Shown: piece after piece, positions 26,063-37,729 of the stretch
Layout of the letters: every line of letters starts with the position of its first letter
Numbering within the stretch: position 1 is the first letter of the stretch
Source of the DNA: Sipunculus nudus
Lineage: Eukaryota > Annelida > Sipuncula > Golfingiida > Sipunculidae
DNA length: 64,000 nt
Direction: 5' to 3'
Assembly: GCA_026874595.1 (NCBI GenBank)
Contig: CM049307.1
Coordinates: 40,182,362-40,246,361 of the forward strand
Notes under the pieces: generated by a model
Seen by the model: the letters and a program-made list of their open reading frames with translations, nothing else
Told to the model about the DNA's origin: nothing
The model's database searches: none
Translations under genes and position numbers: made by a program

Positions 26063-26210
26063 TCACTCTGCAGATAGATCCTCAACTGGACGCTGTCCGC
26101 CAACTAATTTTTTCTTGCGCCCTGTGCAGTTATTGATCCCTGACAGGTTTATTTTGCCTGGTTTCTTAAAACCACTCTTGGGGGCTGCCATTTTTGTACT
26201 CACAAAAAAT
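26063..26210 (-). CDS. Unassigned short reading frame, possible first exon
   Basis: On the minus strand an ATG in good context (ACAAAAATGG) opens 42 codons beginning MAAPKSGFKKPGKI, basic and proline-rich, ending at a TGA. It resembles the basic starts of many cytoskeletal or nuclear proteins, but I recognise no family. No strong donor is visible before the stop (GAgtgaca is weak), and the frame borders a repeat copy. It may be chance or a gene fragment. Confidence 0.15.
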
Positions 26211-26380
26211 TCAGAATTGTCACAAGTCAAAGTTATGGGTATACTGCTAGTAAAACAACACATGGCAGGTCTATCTGCTACTGAGGCAGAAGGGTTCCCT
26301 GGAGAAACAACTATAACAGACTGGTGGCACACTGGTACATGGTTCACACTGTTTATGGACCCTGAGGTCACATATTGATA

Positions 26381-28009
26381 TTACAAACACAGTGAAAGAG
26401 AAGGTGGGCTAACTTTGTTCAACTGTTTAAAAATTAAAATGTTTTATTTCATCACTAATTCCCATGGGATAACAGCATAGTACTGCTTCTTTTGAAGCCA
26501 GAGTACTCTGAGCTGGCAGTCAATGATTGTATTGATCAACACTTGTCTCTGATATAGTTCAGGTGGCAGGTAAGTAAAACACCCACAGAGCCAGCTAAAA
26601 GGTCCTAGTACATTAACAAGACCATTTAAACACTACAAAAATTACCCCTAAGGGTGGTCATGTTGACAAGTCACATGACCTATTTCCATGGCTGCCATAT
26701 AGTTCTACATATGTTATACAAAAGTAAAGCTAACACACTCGGGTAGTAAACATGATTTTTCCTCGTTTTGCACGGAGCTTGATCCAAGCACTGTGCCTGT
26801 GTGGTCATATATACGAGATTACACAAGCCTAGCGAGGGACAATTACACATTTATGTCTGACACGATCCATGGAGACTGGTTTAACACAACACTGATATTT
26901 GATGGAGACCCCCTGTCTGCCAAGCAAACATCAGAATGGCGGAGTGGTCAAACATGGATCAGGTTAACGAGCACACACGAGATGTCCACCGCGTACACAC
27001 AGAGTCCAGCCTCAGTCATCTTCACCAACAAGCAAGCCATAATACCCTACAATAAAAACTCCCTCCCCTTAATACACATGAACATTGTTAACTTTCCTGG
27101 ATTAAATGTATGTATCCATCTGATGGAAAGTACTGAAAGACTAAAAGTCAACTAATTAGTTGACTATTAGTCATGGACAAGTCACCAGATTAATGACAAT
27201 GGTATCTTCATAATCAAAATGACTGAAAATTCAATTAAGAAAAATACTAATATCAAATGATTTTGTAACAGACATACCTCTCTATATTTTTAACACATTT
27301 AAAACAAGACACCGCTTGTTTTTTACATGAATTCTGGCCCCATCTTGTAAAGAAAATTATTGCACACTGCCAGTCAGTGCTCTATCAAGAACCTTTTTTT
27401 TATTTTCCTCTATTTATTTTGTTAATATACAAACAAATTTATAACAAGCATATACTGGAGATGATCATATTCTCATCAAAAATTGAAAAGTGTACCAATA
27501 ATTTGTTCATACAGCCTGTGGTAATCCTGCCTCATTCTCTGACAGGCTATACCTGTATGATTGATGTGTGACTTCTGTGTCCTCGTAAATCGAGGTCAGA
27601 TTGCTCCACCAGTAGCCTGGATGACATCCTTATTACAATCTGATGAAGCGTATTTATGGCAAGACAAACACAGATCCTACAGAGGTGGCCAACAATCTTA
27701 CCAGGCTAGCTCATCATATCAGTTATAACAGGTAGGCTGTAATCATGTCACATAAGTGAGCCAAAAAAAATAGAAGGTATGTGCCACATCAAAAATTTTT
27801 ATCTTTATTTTCAATAGAATCTTACCAATTTTGAGCTCCAGCCACTTGGACATTTCTTTCAAGAAGATAAAATAATACAATTTTGATAAAATTTCCTTTG
27901 TTATGTAGTGCTTTTATATGTTACCTTTAAATAAAAATATATGCAAACTTTATTTATTTTACATGGATTAAACAAATATTTATGATAACTAATATGAGGC
28001 TCTCTCCAT
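26381..28009. other. Non-coding interval; one 120-codon frame of doubtful meaning
   Basis: A plus-strand frame at 26793-27155 (MPVWSYIRDYTSLARDN...) is the longest outside known features, in a modestly CpG-containing stretch. It has no recognised domain, and its length is within what chance allows in 64 kb. The rest is AT-rich with nothing assigned. Confidence 0.35.
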
Positions 28010-28160
28010 GACTGAGATGTTGGAATGTGGTAATCAGAATAAGAGTGGAGAAATAGAGAAAACCACAAAGCTTGAACAGGCAGCCACATGGCCACAACCA
28101 GAATCGAACCTGGATTGCAAGTGCAGAGCATTTTACTTCTCAACTGTCTTAAATCAGAAG
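28010..28160 (-). mobile_element. Decayed tRNA-derived SINE fragment
   Basis: The minus strand reads ...GTAAAATGCTCTGCAC... then CCAGGTTCGATTCTGG, a good RNA polymerase III B box at 28100-28110, then GTTGTGGCC. The order matches the SINE at 18333-18644 (GTAAAATGCTCGGC, B box, GTTGCC). No target duplication was identified. Confidence 0.6.
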
Positions 28161-28606
28161 CCTAGATTTGTTCATGAGCTGACAAATGAGAGCTCTGATT
28201 GGCTTTCAGCATGTTAATGAAAGCTCTGTCCCGACTCCTGACTGGCCGTGACAACATGACTCAGAAGGCATTTATATTGAGCTGGTAAGCCTAACTTGAG
28301 ACGTGATAAAAGCCATATAGAGGAATGCATCACAGTGGTCCTTCATCATGTTGCATTCATATCATGGTAATTAATGATGAATTGACACAACAGAACAAAT
28401 GTGAACTCACACCCCAAACTGAAACTCACTCTCTATGGTAACCAGTCTTTTTTCCTGTATCACCTAGAAGTTGGCTGTGTCCAATAACCTGTGCAAACCA
28501 TGCTTGTATCCATGCGGTCAGAAATGCAACAAGCATATGGAGGGATTTACCAATATGTGGAGTTAAATCAGAATTTTTCTCGCTAATATTAGGTGTTGTT
28601 AGAAAG

Positions 28607-29622
28607 TACAGTCTAACCTCTTTCATTCGCCAACCTTGGGGCCGGGGAATTTTCTGGCGGTAAGCGAGGGTGGCAGTTGATCGAGGGGGGGGGGGTCCAA
28701 ATGGGAGGGGCAGGGTAGTTTAAATCGGACATTTATTAGGCTCGTCTTTAACTAGTCATGTTAAAAACAACATTTTAAAACTATGTACAAATGTTATTAC
28801 TTTATTCACATAGAAAGAACAATTTACAAAAAACTACAGAAAAATACAGTGTGTACAAATTATTTACAGAGATACATATGTATAACATATACGGTAAAAA
28901 TATAAAATTCTCCATTGTTCTCCTTGTGCCGTTTCTCTTTCATCCGAGTATGCCCCCAAAGAATTCCGTGATGGAGCATTGTGTACCAGCTTGTGACTGA
29001 AGAGCTGGTATTCTTTGTTCCATCCTGTAAAATGTGTCAATATCGGACTGTTCGCTGTAGTTCGAACTCTCGCAATATCGCAAGACGGTCTTCATGGCCT
29101 GGCGGGCTTCGGCAGATGTTGGCGGAGGTTGGGGAACTATTTCCTCAGGATCACAGGTTGGACTTGCTGTATCGTCACAGCCTGTCACTGATTCCACGAT
29201 ATCTTGATCGCTCAAAGGCTGTGCCTTTCCGATGTTCTGATCAGCATTGACAAATTCCTGAGGAGATATACGTGCACTGTGGTCAATCCCCAGGCTATCC
29301 GTAACTCTTTGTAGAAGCGGAAGGATACTGTTTGTTTCTGGACTGTCCTGCCAATCAACACTGGTCACTCAGCTGATGACTGCTGTCCCCAAACAACTCA
29401 GGGGTGCTAAGTCATTAATTAATTAGTGGCACCGGGTACTTGATCCATGAGCAGTGAGGCGTGACATGTTGTTCCATCCTGTAAAATGTGTCAATATCGG
29501 ACTGTTCGCTGTAGTTCGAACTCTCGCAATATCGCAAGACAGTCTTCATGGCCTGGCGGGCTTCGGCAGATGTTGGCGGAGGTTGGGGAACTATTTCCTC
29601 AGGATCACAGGTTAGAGTGTAT
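28607..29622 (-). mobile_element. Tigger/pogo DNA transposon remnant, internally rearranged
   Basis: The left terminus is TA followed by CAGTCTAACCTCTTTCATTC (28609 on), typical of Tigger termini with a TA target. The minus strand carries the last 142 codons of a transposase (28940-29368) ending ITEFFGGILG; a Q/S-I-T-x-FF tail is usual for TIGD/Tigger proteins, but the DDD catalytic core is missing. About 148 bp of the coding part (29014-29163) is repeated at 29466-29614. The right edge GGTTAGAGTGTA at 29610-29621 is an 11 of 12 match to the inverse terminus. Confidence 0.8.
28940..29368 (-). pseudogene. Transposase C-terminal fragment (Tigger/CENP-B-like)
   Basis: 142 codons, acidic and proline-rich (CDPEEIVPQPPPTSAEAR), then a helical segment (AMKTVLRYCES... 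YRMEQRI) and the terminal ITEFF. Tigger-like transposases of the pogo group end this way, with paired helices and a short FF tail. The N-terminal HTH/CENP-B and DDE domains are absent, so it cannot be a working transposase. Confidence 0.7.
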
Positions 29623-30790
29623 ACTAAATAAGCTGATGATTGGTCTGGTTTATGTCAAGTGACAGCAAACTTGTAGACCATGAGGCACTAACAGAAATGA
29701 TGCAAATATTTGCATCCTTATAGAACCTTAAAGTATGTTCCTCCCTGAAGGATGTAACCGCACTCTGACAGCCAGTATGTGGTCATATACTCCCTAATGT
29801 CAGAGGGCAAAAATGGCGCTAGACTCCTTACTGGAGTGACTAGCTTCAACAATCCTTGTTTCAACAATACATCCAACAGTTTCAGCAGATCCATTCCATG
29901 TTAAAAAGTCATTTATAATGTGTGTTTATCCTGTTTTAATCAGAAACATGCTAGTCTATTATACCTGCATGCAAAGAGCTTAGATGTTATTCATCAGCAA
30001 GTGAAAAACAGCATCTCACATTTTGTTGCTGGAGGCCTCAATATAAGATTTTCCTACATACAGCTATACCTGTACCAGTAATTGGGTATTTAAATATCTA
30101 TTAATGGTGTTTTCAAGGGACTATAAACCTGACTATGACCTTAACCTTGGAGAAAATTGACAAATCTGAGAAATTTATGTTTATCATACTGGGGAAGACC
30201 TGCTATTTTAAGTCTTACAATGAAGCCAGGTGTAGTTTACCTGAGTGATGTCATGACGAGTCTTTTTTATTGATTAATGGTAATGAGCATCTCTGTGACT
30301 GGATGCTGGGTGCTTCAGCGTCTGAGAGGCCTGCAGTGACAACAGGGCCAGACAGCAGTTTTAAGAACCAATCATCTGGGTAAAAGTGTATTCTAGCTTT
30401 TTTTTATGGACTCATTTCTATGATTCATGTACACATTTTGTAAATATTATAATTACTCATTATTATAGAAGAAGTGTATGTGTATAAAAATAAAGGTTAT
30501 TTTTTTTAATATATATGACTGTGTACTTCATATTGAGTGCTGATATGTGTTATTTGAAACAAAAGTCGATTGTTGGCCATAACGTCATTTTTAATGTCAA
30601 TGACATCACTGTGTATACAATGGCCAAGACATGTTGTATACCTAAATTTGATGCTGTGTTTCTTATAAAACATGATATTATTCCATGAATAGTCCATATT
30701 TTTTAATACATAAATAATTCCTATATAAGACAAAATAAATACAATATACTTAAACACAAGTACATGCCTGTTGGAAGACACTAGATTAAA
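29623..30790. other. Non-coding, nothing recognised
   Basis: AT-rich DNA without exon, repeat-end or RNA-gene signals. Confidence 0.5.
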
Positions 30791-31518
30791 ACTAGAATAT
30801 CAGCAGAAGCTGACAAAAGCCCTCAGCCAAAAGAACAGTGTTTATAGGTGGTAATAGTAACAAGTACGAAATATTTGTTCTCACATGGATGTATATCTGT
30901 ACATGTCTCAGTTATAAATTTAAACTGGAGAGGTATGTACCATGTTTCATAACAATCAACAAAATGCTTCATGAGAAATAATCTCATAAGTTTTTTTATG
31001 CTAAGCTGTGTGACCTTGATAAGAAGTTCATGGTCACCATTCTTTGAACTTGATCAGGATTTTGTAAATATGACTCACCACTGAAGAAATGAAGTACCTG
31101 TGTTGAATACCTTTGGAGATATTCCGCTCACAAGGCCAATGTTGAAAAATCCAAAAAAAAATCAATTTAAAATCCGAAAATGTAGGTGGCGCCCCAAAAC
31201 TTGTGCAGCAGGTACAGACCATGAGTCCCAATGATCCTAATAAGTTTTGTGAAAATCCACCCAATGGTTCCTGAGAAATAAGCTTGTAAGTGTTTTTTTT
31301 ATAATCAGCTCTAAAACCTTGAAATATAGGTCAAGGTCACCAAAATCAAGGACTGAGATTTTGTCGATATACATCTCCACTGAAGAAAGAAAATTCCTAT
31401 GGTAAATCCTTTTAGAGATATCCTGCTCACAAGGTAAAAGTTAACGGACGGACGGACGGACGGACAAACAGCTTGGGTGACGACAATAGCCAATCAGTGT
31501 AAGGGTTGAGGGCTAAAA
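30791..31518 (+). mobile_element. Pearl/Helentron-like element (family D), both ends visible
   Basis: The left end ACTAGAATA is followed by the hairpin TCAGCAGAAGCTGA (30800-30813). Two core units each contain a form of CTCCACTGAAGAAA... and CCTGAGAAATAAGC. A palindromic box, here decayed to GGTGGCGCCCC (31185), is present. A pure (ACGG)5 run at 31444-31464 and the right end GAGGGCTAAAAA at 31518 complete the structure. A sister copy is nested in an ELAC2 intron at 59103-59787. Confidence 0.8.
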
Positions 31519-31660
31519 ACCCCTAATCTGTATGTATACCATTATCTCCAAATGTGAGTTGTTTGGGCTACACAAACACAGGTCCAGTTGAAACCAACTT
31601 CAAGAATAAAATTTATTCTTTAACTTCAGTGCTTTATATCCTTTATCTATAAAATACATC

Positions 31661-32166
31661 TCAATAACCCAGCGTCAATAACCCAGCACCAATAACCCGG
31701 CATCAATAACCCATCACCAATAACCCTGCATCAATAACCCAGCATCAATAACCCAGCGTCAATAACCCAGCATAAATAACCCAGCGTCAATAACCCAGCA
31801 CCAATAACCCAGCGTCAATAACCCAGCGTCAATAACCCAGCATCGATAACAACCCTGCGTCAATAACCCAGCGTCAATAACCCAGCGTAAATAACCCAGC
31901 GTCAATAACCCAGCGTCAATAACCCAGCGTAAATAACCCAGCGTCAATAACCCAGCGTCATTAACCAAGCATCAATAACCCAGCGTCAATAACCCAGCGT
32001 CAATAACCCAGCGTCAATAACCCAGAGTCAATAACCCAGCGTCAATAACCCAGCGTCAATAACCCAGCGTCAATAACCCAGCGTCAATAACCCAACATTT
32101 ATAACCAATTTAAATAACCCAGCGTCAATAACCCAGCATAAATAACCCAGCATTAATAACCCTGCA
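31661..32166. repeat. 14-bp minisatellite, about 36 copies
   Basis: The unit AATAACCCAGCGTC occurs with variants GCATC, GCACC, GCGTA and GCATA. The 3' two thirds is the most homogeneous. Reading frames across it are repeat artefacts. Confidence 0.97.
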
Positions 32167-32506
32167 TTTTTTACAATGTTGCAAGTGCAAAAGACCTGTT
32201 TTTGTTTTTTACCAAGAAAAGCACACTGATTTTTTTTAATCTGAATTTTATTGTATACACAATATTTGTTGATTTTTTTATATTGCACAGAATAGTGATA
32301 TAATTCTTATAAATACCTTGTTAAGAGTACTTTAAACACATTTTATAGACAAACAGATACAGATTATTTTTTATACACAGATATGTACAAGAATTACATT
32401 AACTCTAAATATTCACCAGGTATAAATACTGATAATATACTCATGTGAGTAACAAAATTCAGCTTTATGTGAAAATATGCAATACCATGGACACTTAGAT
32501 GAGACT

Positions 32507-32508
<2 letters not shown>

Positions 32509-32542
<34 letters not shown>
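32509..32542. repeat. (GT)17 microsatellite
   Basis: Seventeen uninterrupted GT dinucleotides. Confidence 0.98.
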
Positions 32543-32544
<2 letters not shown>

Positions 32545-33820
32545 CACCCTCAGGTCAAGCAATCACGACCTGAAGTGTACTGAAGAAGCGTTGATGAAAT
32601 TATTTATTTTAACACTTGAGTATATTCCTTTATTACCATTATATTTGTCCAGTGCTGGAGGGGGAATTCTAATCTGATCTGACACGCTGTCCAGTTCCTG
32701 CCCACATTGGCATCAATATATACTATTCTTATTAATATTCTCTGCTTACATAGCATTCAATATGTACACAAACGTGAAGAACCGAATGCTGAATGACCAC
32801 ACTTAAGAACTCACTCTCCAAGCAGTAAAACCACCAATCTACACAATCCATTTCTTTCAGACAACACAAGATCACGGCGGAATTCGGAACTGGGTACACA
32901 GACAGATGAGCTTAATAGGTCCTAAAACATAACAATACTGTTAGCTCCCTTACAATTCCGATGGTCATTCCCATGGTCAAGCTCAGCCAGGTGACCACTG
33001 ATTTAAATCTAAGTGTATAGATTGCCGGTCAGACAAACACAGACACAATAGCTTAGCTCTTTGTAAATAGACTTAAAAGTGCGTGCACTCTATAGTCATT
33101 GTGACCCCTCTGTGGTCAGCGGGTTGGCAGATTTCATTGCAGAGAATTCACTGACAGTTTGACACTGGGCATTAGGTGTCAATCTACCAGAAATCCCTCA
33201 AGCCTTTCTGCTGGGCAGTCTCATTCCTTCATCCAAGCACCGACTGAATGAGTGATTATCCTGATTATATTTCCAATTAAGCACACCCTTAGAATGTGTG
33301 GTGTAACAATGGTCTCTCTCACCACTCTGGTTACACTGAGTTACAGGCACATTCAATTGCAATCTTCTGGATCACTGGGTATTTAACACCCCCTATACCG
33401 GACCTGGGATAAATCCAATTTTAATGATGACCACTACAGACTGAACCACACTGACCGTCATCAGCTAAAAATGTCCTGTACTTTACAATGACCAATCTTA
33501 AATGATACATGACATGGATTTTCTTAAATGAATGAAAAAAATACACATTTAAAGAAAATCCCTAGTATTAAACTTGTTACAGTCAAATACCCGATCGAGT
33601 GGGTGCGACAGTTTTTATTTATTACTGGTCCATACTCTTAGACCTTTATTGGTTCTCTCATGTACATATATGCCACGGTCACATTTGTATATATTGCTGG
33701 CTGCTATTCAGTGGTGGATCAACAGGGGTGGTCAAGGGGGTTCAGGCCTCCTACCCCCTCTTCTTAGTTATAGTGCACCTTTTTTTGAGGATTTTAAATA
33801 TATTTTTTGTGGCCTTAACT
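32543..33820. other. Non-coding, nothing recognised
   Basis: Moderately GC single-copy-looking DNA without recognised exon or repeat ends. It ends at a 16-base C run (33821-33836) that produces spurious proline-rich frames. Confidence 0.5.
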
Positions 33821-33930
33821 CCCCCCCCCCCCCCCCTTCTACACTCCTCATGCAGCAGTTTATACATTACATTCGTCCAAAATATCATTACGTGCTGCTT
33901 AGTATGGCAAGGTTCTCTGGGCAGGAACAC

Positions 33931-34204
33931 CAGGGTGCGCACAGAGCACAGAATTGTAATCAGACCAATGAAGCATGATACTGCATTGTGCATCAACTCC
34001 AAATTTTAAACATGCGACACCCGCTCTCGTCGGTCTGATTACACTGGGACAGAAGCTGTCACTGGTCTGATTCTTGGCCCTATGCCAGATCGGGTGTTAT
34101 CAGACCAACGAGAGCGGGTGCTGCATGTTTAAATTTGGGCTGGATGCACAATGCTATACCACACTATCCGTCAGTGGTCTGATAATAATTCTGTGCACAT
34201 CCTG
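33931..34204. mobile_element. Foldback element with long terminal inverted repeats
   Basis: CAGGGTGCGCACAGA at the left end pairs with TCTGTGCACATCCTG at the right end. Pairing continues inward over more than 100 bp per arm, including GCACCCGCTCTCGT(C/T)GGTCTGAT. CAGGG-type termini recall hAT elements, but I found no matching 8-bp target duplication, so the superfamily is open. Confidence 0.75.
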
Positions 34205-35159
34205 ATGTTGTCTGGGACGACTGCAGTGTATAACTGCTGCGTGTGGAGCTTACCCCTTTCCAGATCAGAGGACTTGTTTTTAGAATTTCTTTTTAGTGAT
34301 CCTATTTGCTGAAGAATTAATGAACATTACTTATAAATTTTATTTTATTCTATAATTCTGATAAATATATGTACAAAATTTATATTAATTGGTAATGAGC
34401 AACATTAGTCTAATTTATAGATCAGATAAAATGATGACAACCAGATCAAAAGACTACATTAACTACTCTATAAATATCAGCAGCCCATCTGTCTTAGTAC
34501 TCTTAATAATGCCAGAAAAAAAAGCAGTTTAAAATGCCTCAAACTGCCATGTTAAGCCAAATGCTGTCGAGAATCTCTAACACAGCTTCAAATAATGACT
34601 TCAACAGTCACTGACAGATCTGTTGCCAAGCAACCTCACTCAAGTTTACTCCCAAGCTGACTCTGTAAAGATCAATTTGACACTGCGACCATTTTGTTGT
34701 TACAGAATCCCACCTGCTGGCCAATCTGGTTTCCCGCCTACCTGATCGAGGGCAGGCAAATGCTACCATACCCACCATGTGGACTTTTCCTGGCAAAACC
34801 AACACTGAAAGGACAGCGTTTACTCCAGCTGTCAGTGCCCATGGATCAATGTGGTGCTAAGCCTTAGCTGGTGTAACAGAAAAGATGTGTCCTTAGCAAT
34901 TCCAGCAGTGAAATGTCTAACCTTTAACGAAATCACTTAGAATGAAACTGACTGGGGATGTTAATGCCATCAAGACGTAGACTCAAACTAGAGATTCTAT
35001 GGGTAAAACAGTACATTTAGCAGCGCACCTGAAATCCCTACCTTTTGTTTATAATAAATTAAATAAAATTAGAATATTGGCAGTAAAAAAGTGACCATGT
35101 GTACCCTTGAACACAGGGACATGGACTAAGGGAGGCATGGCATGTCTCTTGATGTGAGA
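34205..35159. other. Non-coding, nothing recognised
   Basis: No exon, RNA gene or repeat assigned. Confidence 0.5.
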
Positions 35160-36530
35160 GGCCTCAAAATTCTAGGCAGCAAAGAAAAATATAGGTTGCA
35201 GTGACCTAATTTCGGGTTTGCAGGGAAATTTTTTGGGGGGTTTTTATGGGTTTTCCGTTAGAAGTTTCTAGTTTCTAGAGTATGGGAGTGCTACCAATGA
35301 TCTGTGGACATACAACATTTCAGGCCAGTGCATCGAACCACTCCTAAAATATGACCATTTTCAACCATGTAAAAGCATGGATAATTACCATGCAAAAGCA
35401 AAAGGTTAGAGGTGATCCTAGTTGTTAGTCCTATCGGTCTCCAGAGACCAATGCCATGGAGGAATCTGGCTCAAAACCTCTGAAACCTAAATTGGGTGGA
35501 CACAACAGGGTTTTATATTGGAAATGCAAATGTCGAGAAGCACATTTTCTGACAAACAATCTTAGAACTGATACCAATGAGATCACCGAGATACAAGTGA
35601 TGACCAGATACAGAGTTCAGGGAATGCAAAAATGTTTACAAAATTAAACTGGTGCCGTGATAAACCATCCATATATTGTTGAGAACAGGACCATCTTTTC
35701 TTTATTTGTCCGAAATGTTCAAATCTATTTTTACTGAAGAGGGGAATTTCAACTAGAATATGGGTAGTCAAAAAGCGACTACATGTATCCTCCAAAATCA
35801 ATTTTTACTGAAGAGGGGAATTTCAACTAGAATATAGGTAGTCAAAAAGCGACTACTTGTATCCTCCAAAATCAGAGGGGAACGGGTGAAACGAGGCATG
35901 GATTGAGTGGCAAAGGGAAATAGAGTGAAGTGTTGCATATTAGCATGGATGTCTGCAGCCGAAATGTGTATGTAGGTTGCGCCATCTAACACAAAATCCA
36001 GAAAGCTGTCCAAGTTGTATACATATGCAAAATTTAAGGCAGATAAGTCAAACCACTACATGTATATGAGTGATTTAGCCCATTGCAGACAATCAGATGG
36101 ACGCTGTGCAAAAATGGTTGCAGGTGGCGCCACCAGTTTTGCGTATGATAAAGAGCTATGTGAGATCTATACACATGCAAAATTTATGAGATATGAGCCT
36201 GAATGTCTGCAGCTGAACTAGAATGTAGGTGCCACCTGTCATATATTAAGAGAACTGTCCAGGATGTATAAACCTGCAAAATTTTAGGCAGATATGTAAA
36301 ACCACTGCCGAGATATGAGTGATTTTATCACACGACAGACAAACAGATGGACACTGGGTAAACATGGTTGCAGGTGGCGCCACCATTTTTTGTGTATGTT
36401 ATAAAGCTATCCAAGGGCTACATTTGTACAAAAATTTTTTCCTGATCGGTCAAACTGTTCCTGAGGTATGTGGGTTTATGTGGTGTTGCATCATGGTCCA
36501 TGATGAAAGTAAACATGCAATTACCACAAT
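35160..36530 (+). mobile_element. Pearl/Helentron-like repeat (family A), decayed, with duplications
   Basis: It opens with the TAGGTTGCAGTGACCTAATTTC block shared with 5460-5480. Cores contain CACT(N)CCTGAGATATGAGTGATTT and palindromic boxes at 36123-36134 and 36373-36384, each followed by a TTTTG...TATGAT/TATAAAGCTAT segment. A 74-bp tandem duplication lies at 35727-35874. No clear termini. Confidence 0.6.
35727..35874. repeat. 74-bp tandem duplication
   Basis: Two adjacent 74-bp copies (start of unit ATTTTTACTGAAGAGGGG) differ at only a few bases. Confidence 0.9.
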
Positions 36531-37600
36531 ATGTATGAGATTAATCCAATCAATATCAATGATATACAATGATTTATAAACTACAAGCACTCTCCTTGCA
36601 AGGTGTTTGTCTGTAAAACTGATCCAGACAATGTCCTTAATAAGTTACCTGTACCACTGATACACCATGTTTATTACCCAAGGTATTTTGTTATACTGAG
36701 AAATATAATCAAATGACATTAAGCATACTTGTTTATTAATCTAAACTCAGTAAAAGGGGTGACCATTAACCTTAGGTGCTTGTTAACGAGTTCTTCTGTG
36801 TTTAATATCCTCAATACAATACATACTACATGTGTAACCATCACATGCAGGGGTTAAAGCAAATTCTTCATGGTCCATGATGAAAGTACTACCGAACAAA
36901 GCCACCACGCGACCACAAGTCTTCTAGCGACTGTGTATATGCAGATATCCATTACAGCCTGTATGCCCTGTCCACGGTATTTCCTGGCATCACCTGGAGT
37001 CACTTTCTCTCTGTCATGCTATCCTGCTATTCATCTCTCTTCTCTGGTCTCCTAATCTCAGGACAAGTGATAGAATCAATAGAAATTGTCACCGATTTAT
37101 GCCAGCACCCTGACAGTTGTGACAAAAGTCACTAGTTATGATCTCGGTCACACGTGTAATGGTGCAATAACTTTCACGAATACAAGAATAATCCACAGCT
37201 TAATATCTGTGTCAGACTGGGCTGACCTCATTAACTTAATAAACAAGAGCTTCATGTAATTTGATACCTTGAAATAAAATAAATCCTACTCGTTGCTTTC
37301 ATAAATATAATAAAATCTGAGTTTATATATATTAATATAAATGGGCTTGAGCAAAAACAATGATAACACTTTAACAATTATAAAATCAATTTTGTATAAA
37401 TGTCCATTTATTTTCCAGGAAATTATCCATTTTAAAAATTGTGATTATGTGTATTTCAATGACCAACCAAGTTATATGACCATTACTTTTACTGATTTTT
37501 CTTTATAAATCTGTGGACATTTCATCATCAAATATGACTATTTCATCCACAAGAACACTTATATTGCCTTTGATTGGCTGACATGTTGGCAAGGCTTCAT
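36531..37600. other. Non-coding, nothing recognised
   Basis: A TCATGGTCCATGATGAAAGTA motif of the preceding repeat recurs near 36868. Otherwise plain AT-rich DNA. Confidence 0.5.
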
Positions 37601-37665
37601 GTAATCTACAATGGGAATAAAAAGACTACAATAAGGAAGCTATTTTTAAGGCTTTAAACTCCAAT

Positions 37666-37729
37666 AACGCCCACCAGGGCGCGCGGTTTGTCACGGGCCT
37701 GGTGTTCAAAAACGCCCGCCCGGGCGCGC
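37666..37729 (+). promoter_or_regulatory. Tandem CpG-rich motif, CTCF-like with mismatches
   Basis: AACGCCCACCAGGGCGCGC at 37666-37684 and AACGCCCGCCCGGGCGCGC at 37711-37729 are spaced 45 bp apart. The first contains CCACCAGGGCGCGC, one mismatch from CCASYAGRKGGCRS; the second has three. Confidence 0.4.

Noticed and set aside
26793-27155. 120-codon plus-strand frame
   Set aside because: Longest unassigned frame, but within chance expectation for 64 kb, without a recognisable domain or clear splice context.
31444-31464. (ACGG)n as an independent microsatellite
   Set aside because: It is an integral part of the pearl-like element, as in its sister copy at 59683-59738.
31759-32288. Minus-strand frames reading LLTLGY repeats
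   Set aside because: Translation of the 14-bp satellite; no flanking splice or start context.
33574-34009. Two overlapping plus-strand frames of over 130 codons
   Set aside because: Both run through a 16-base C run that gives PPPPP and into a foldback element; no domain is visible and the length comes from the homopolymer.
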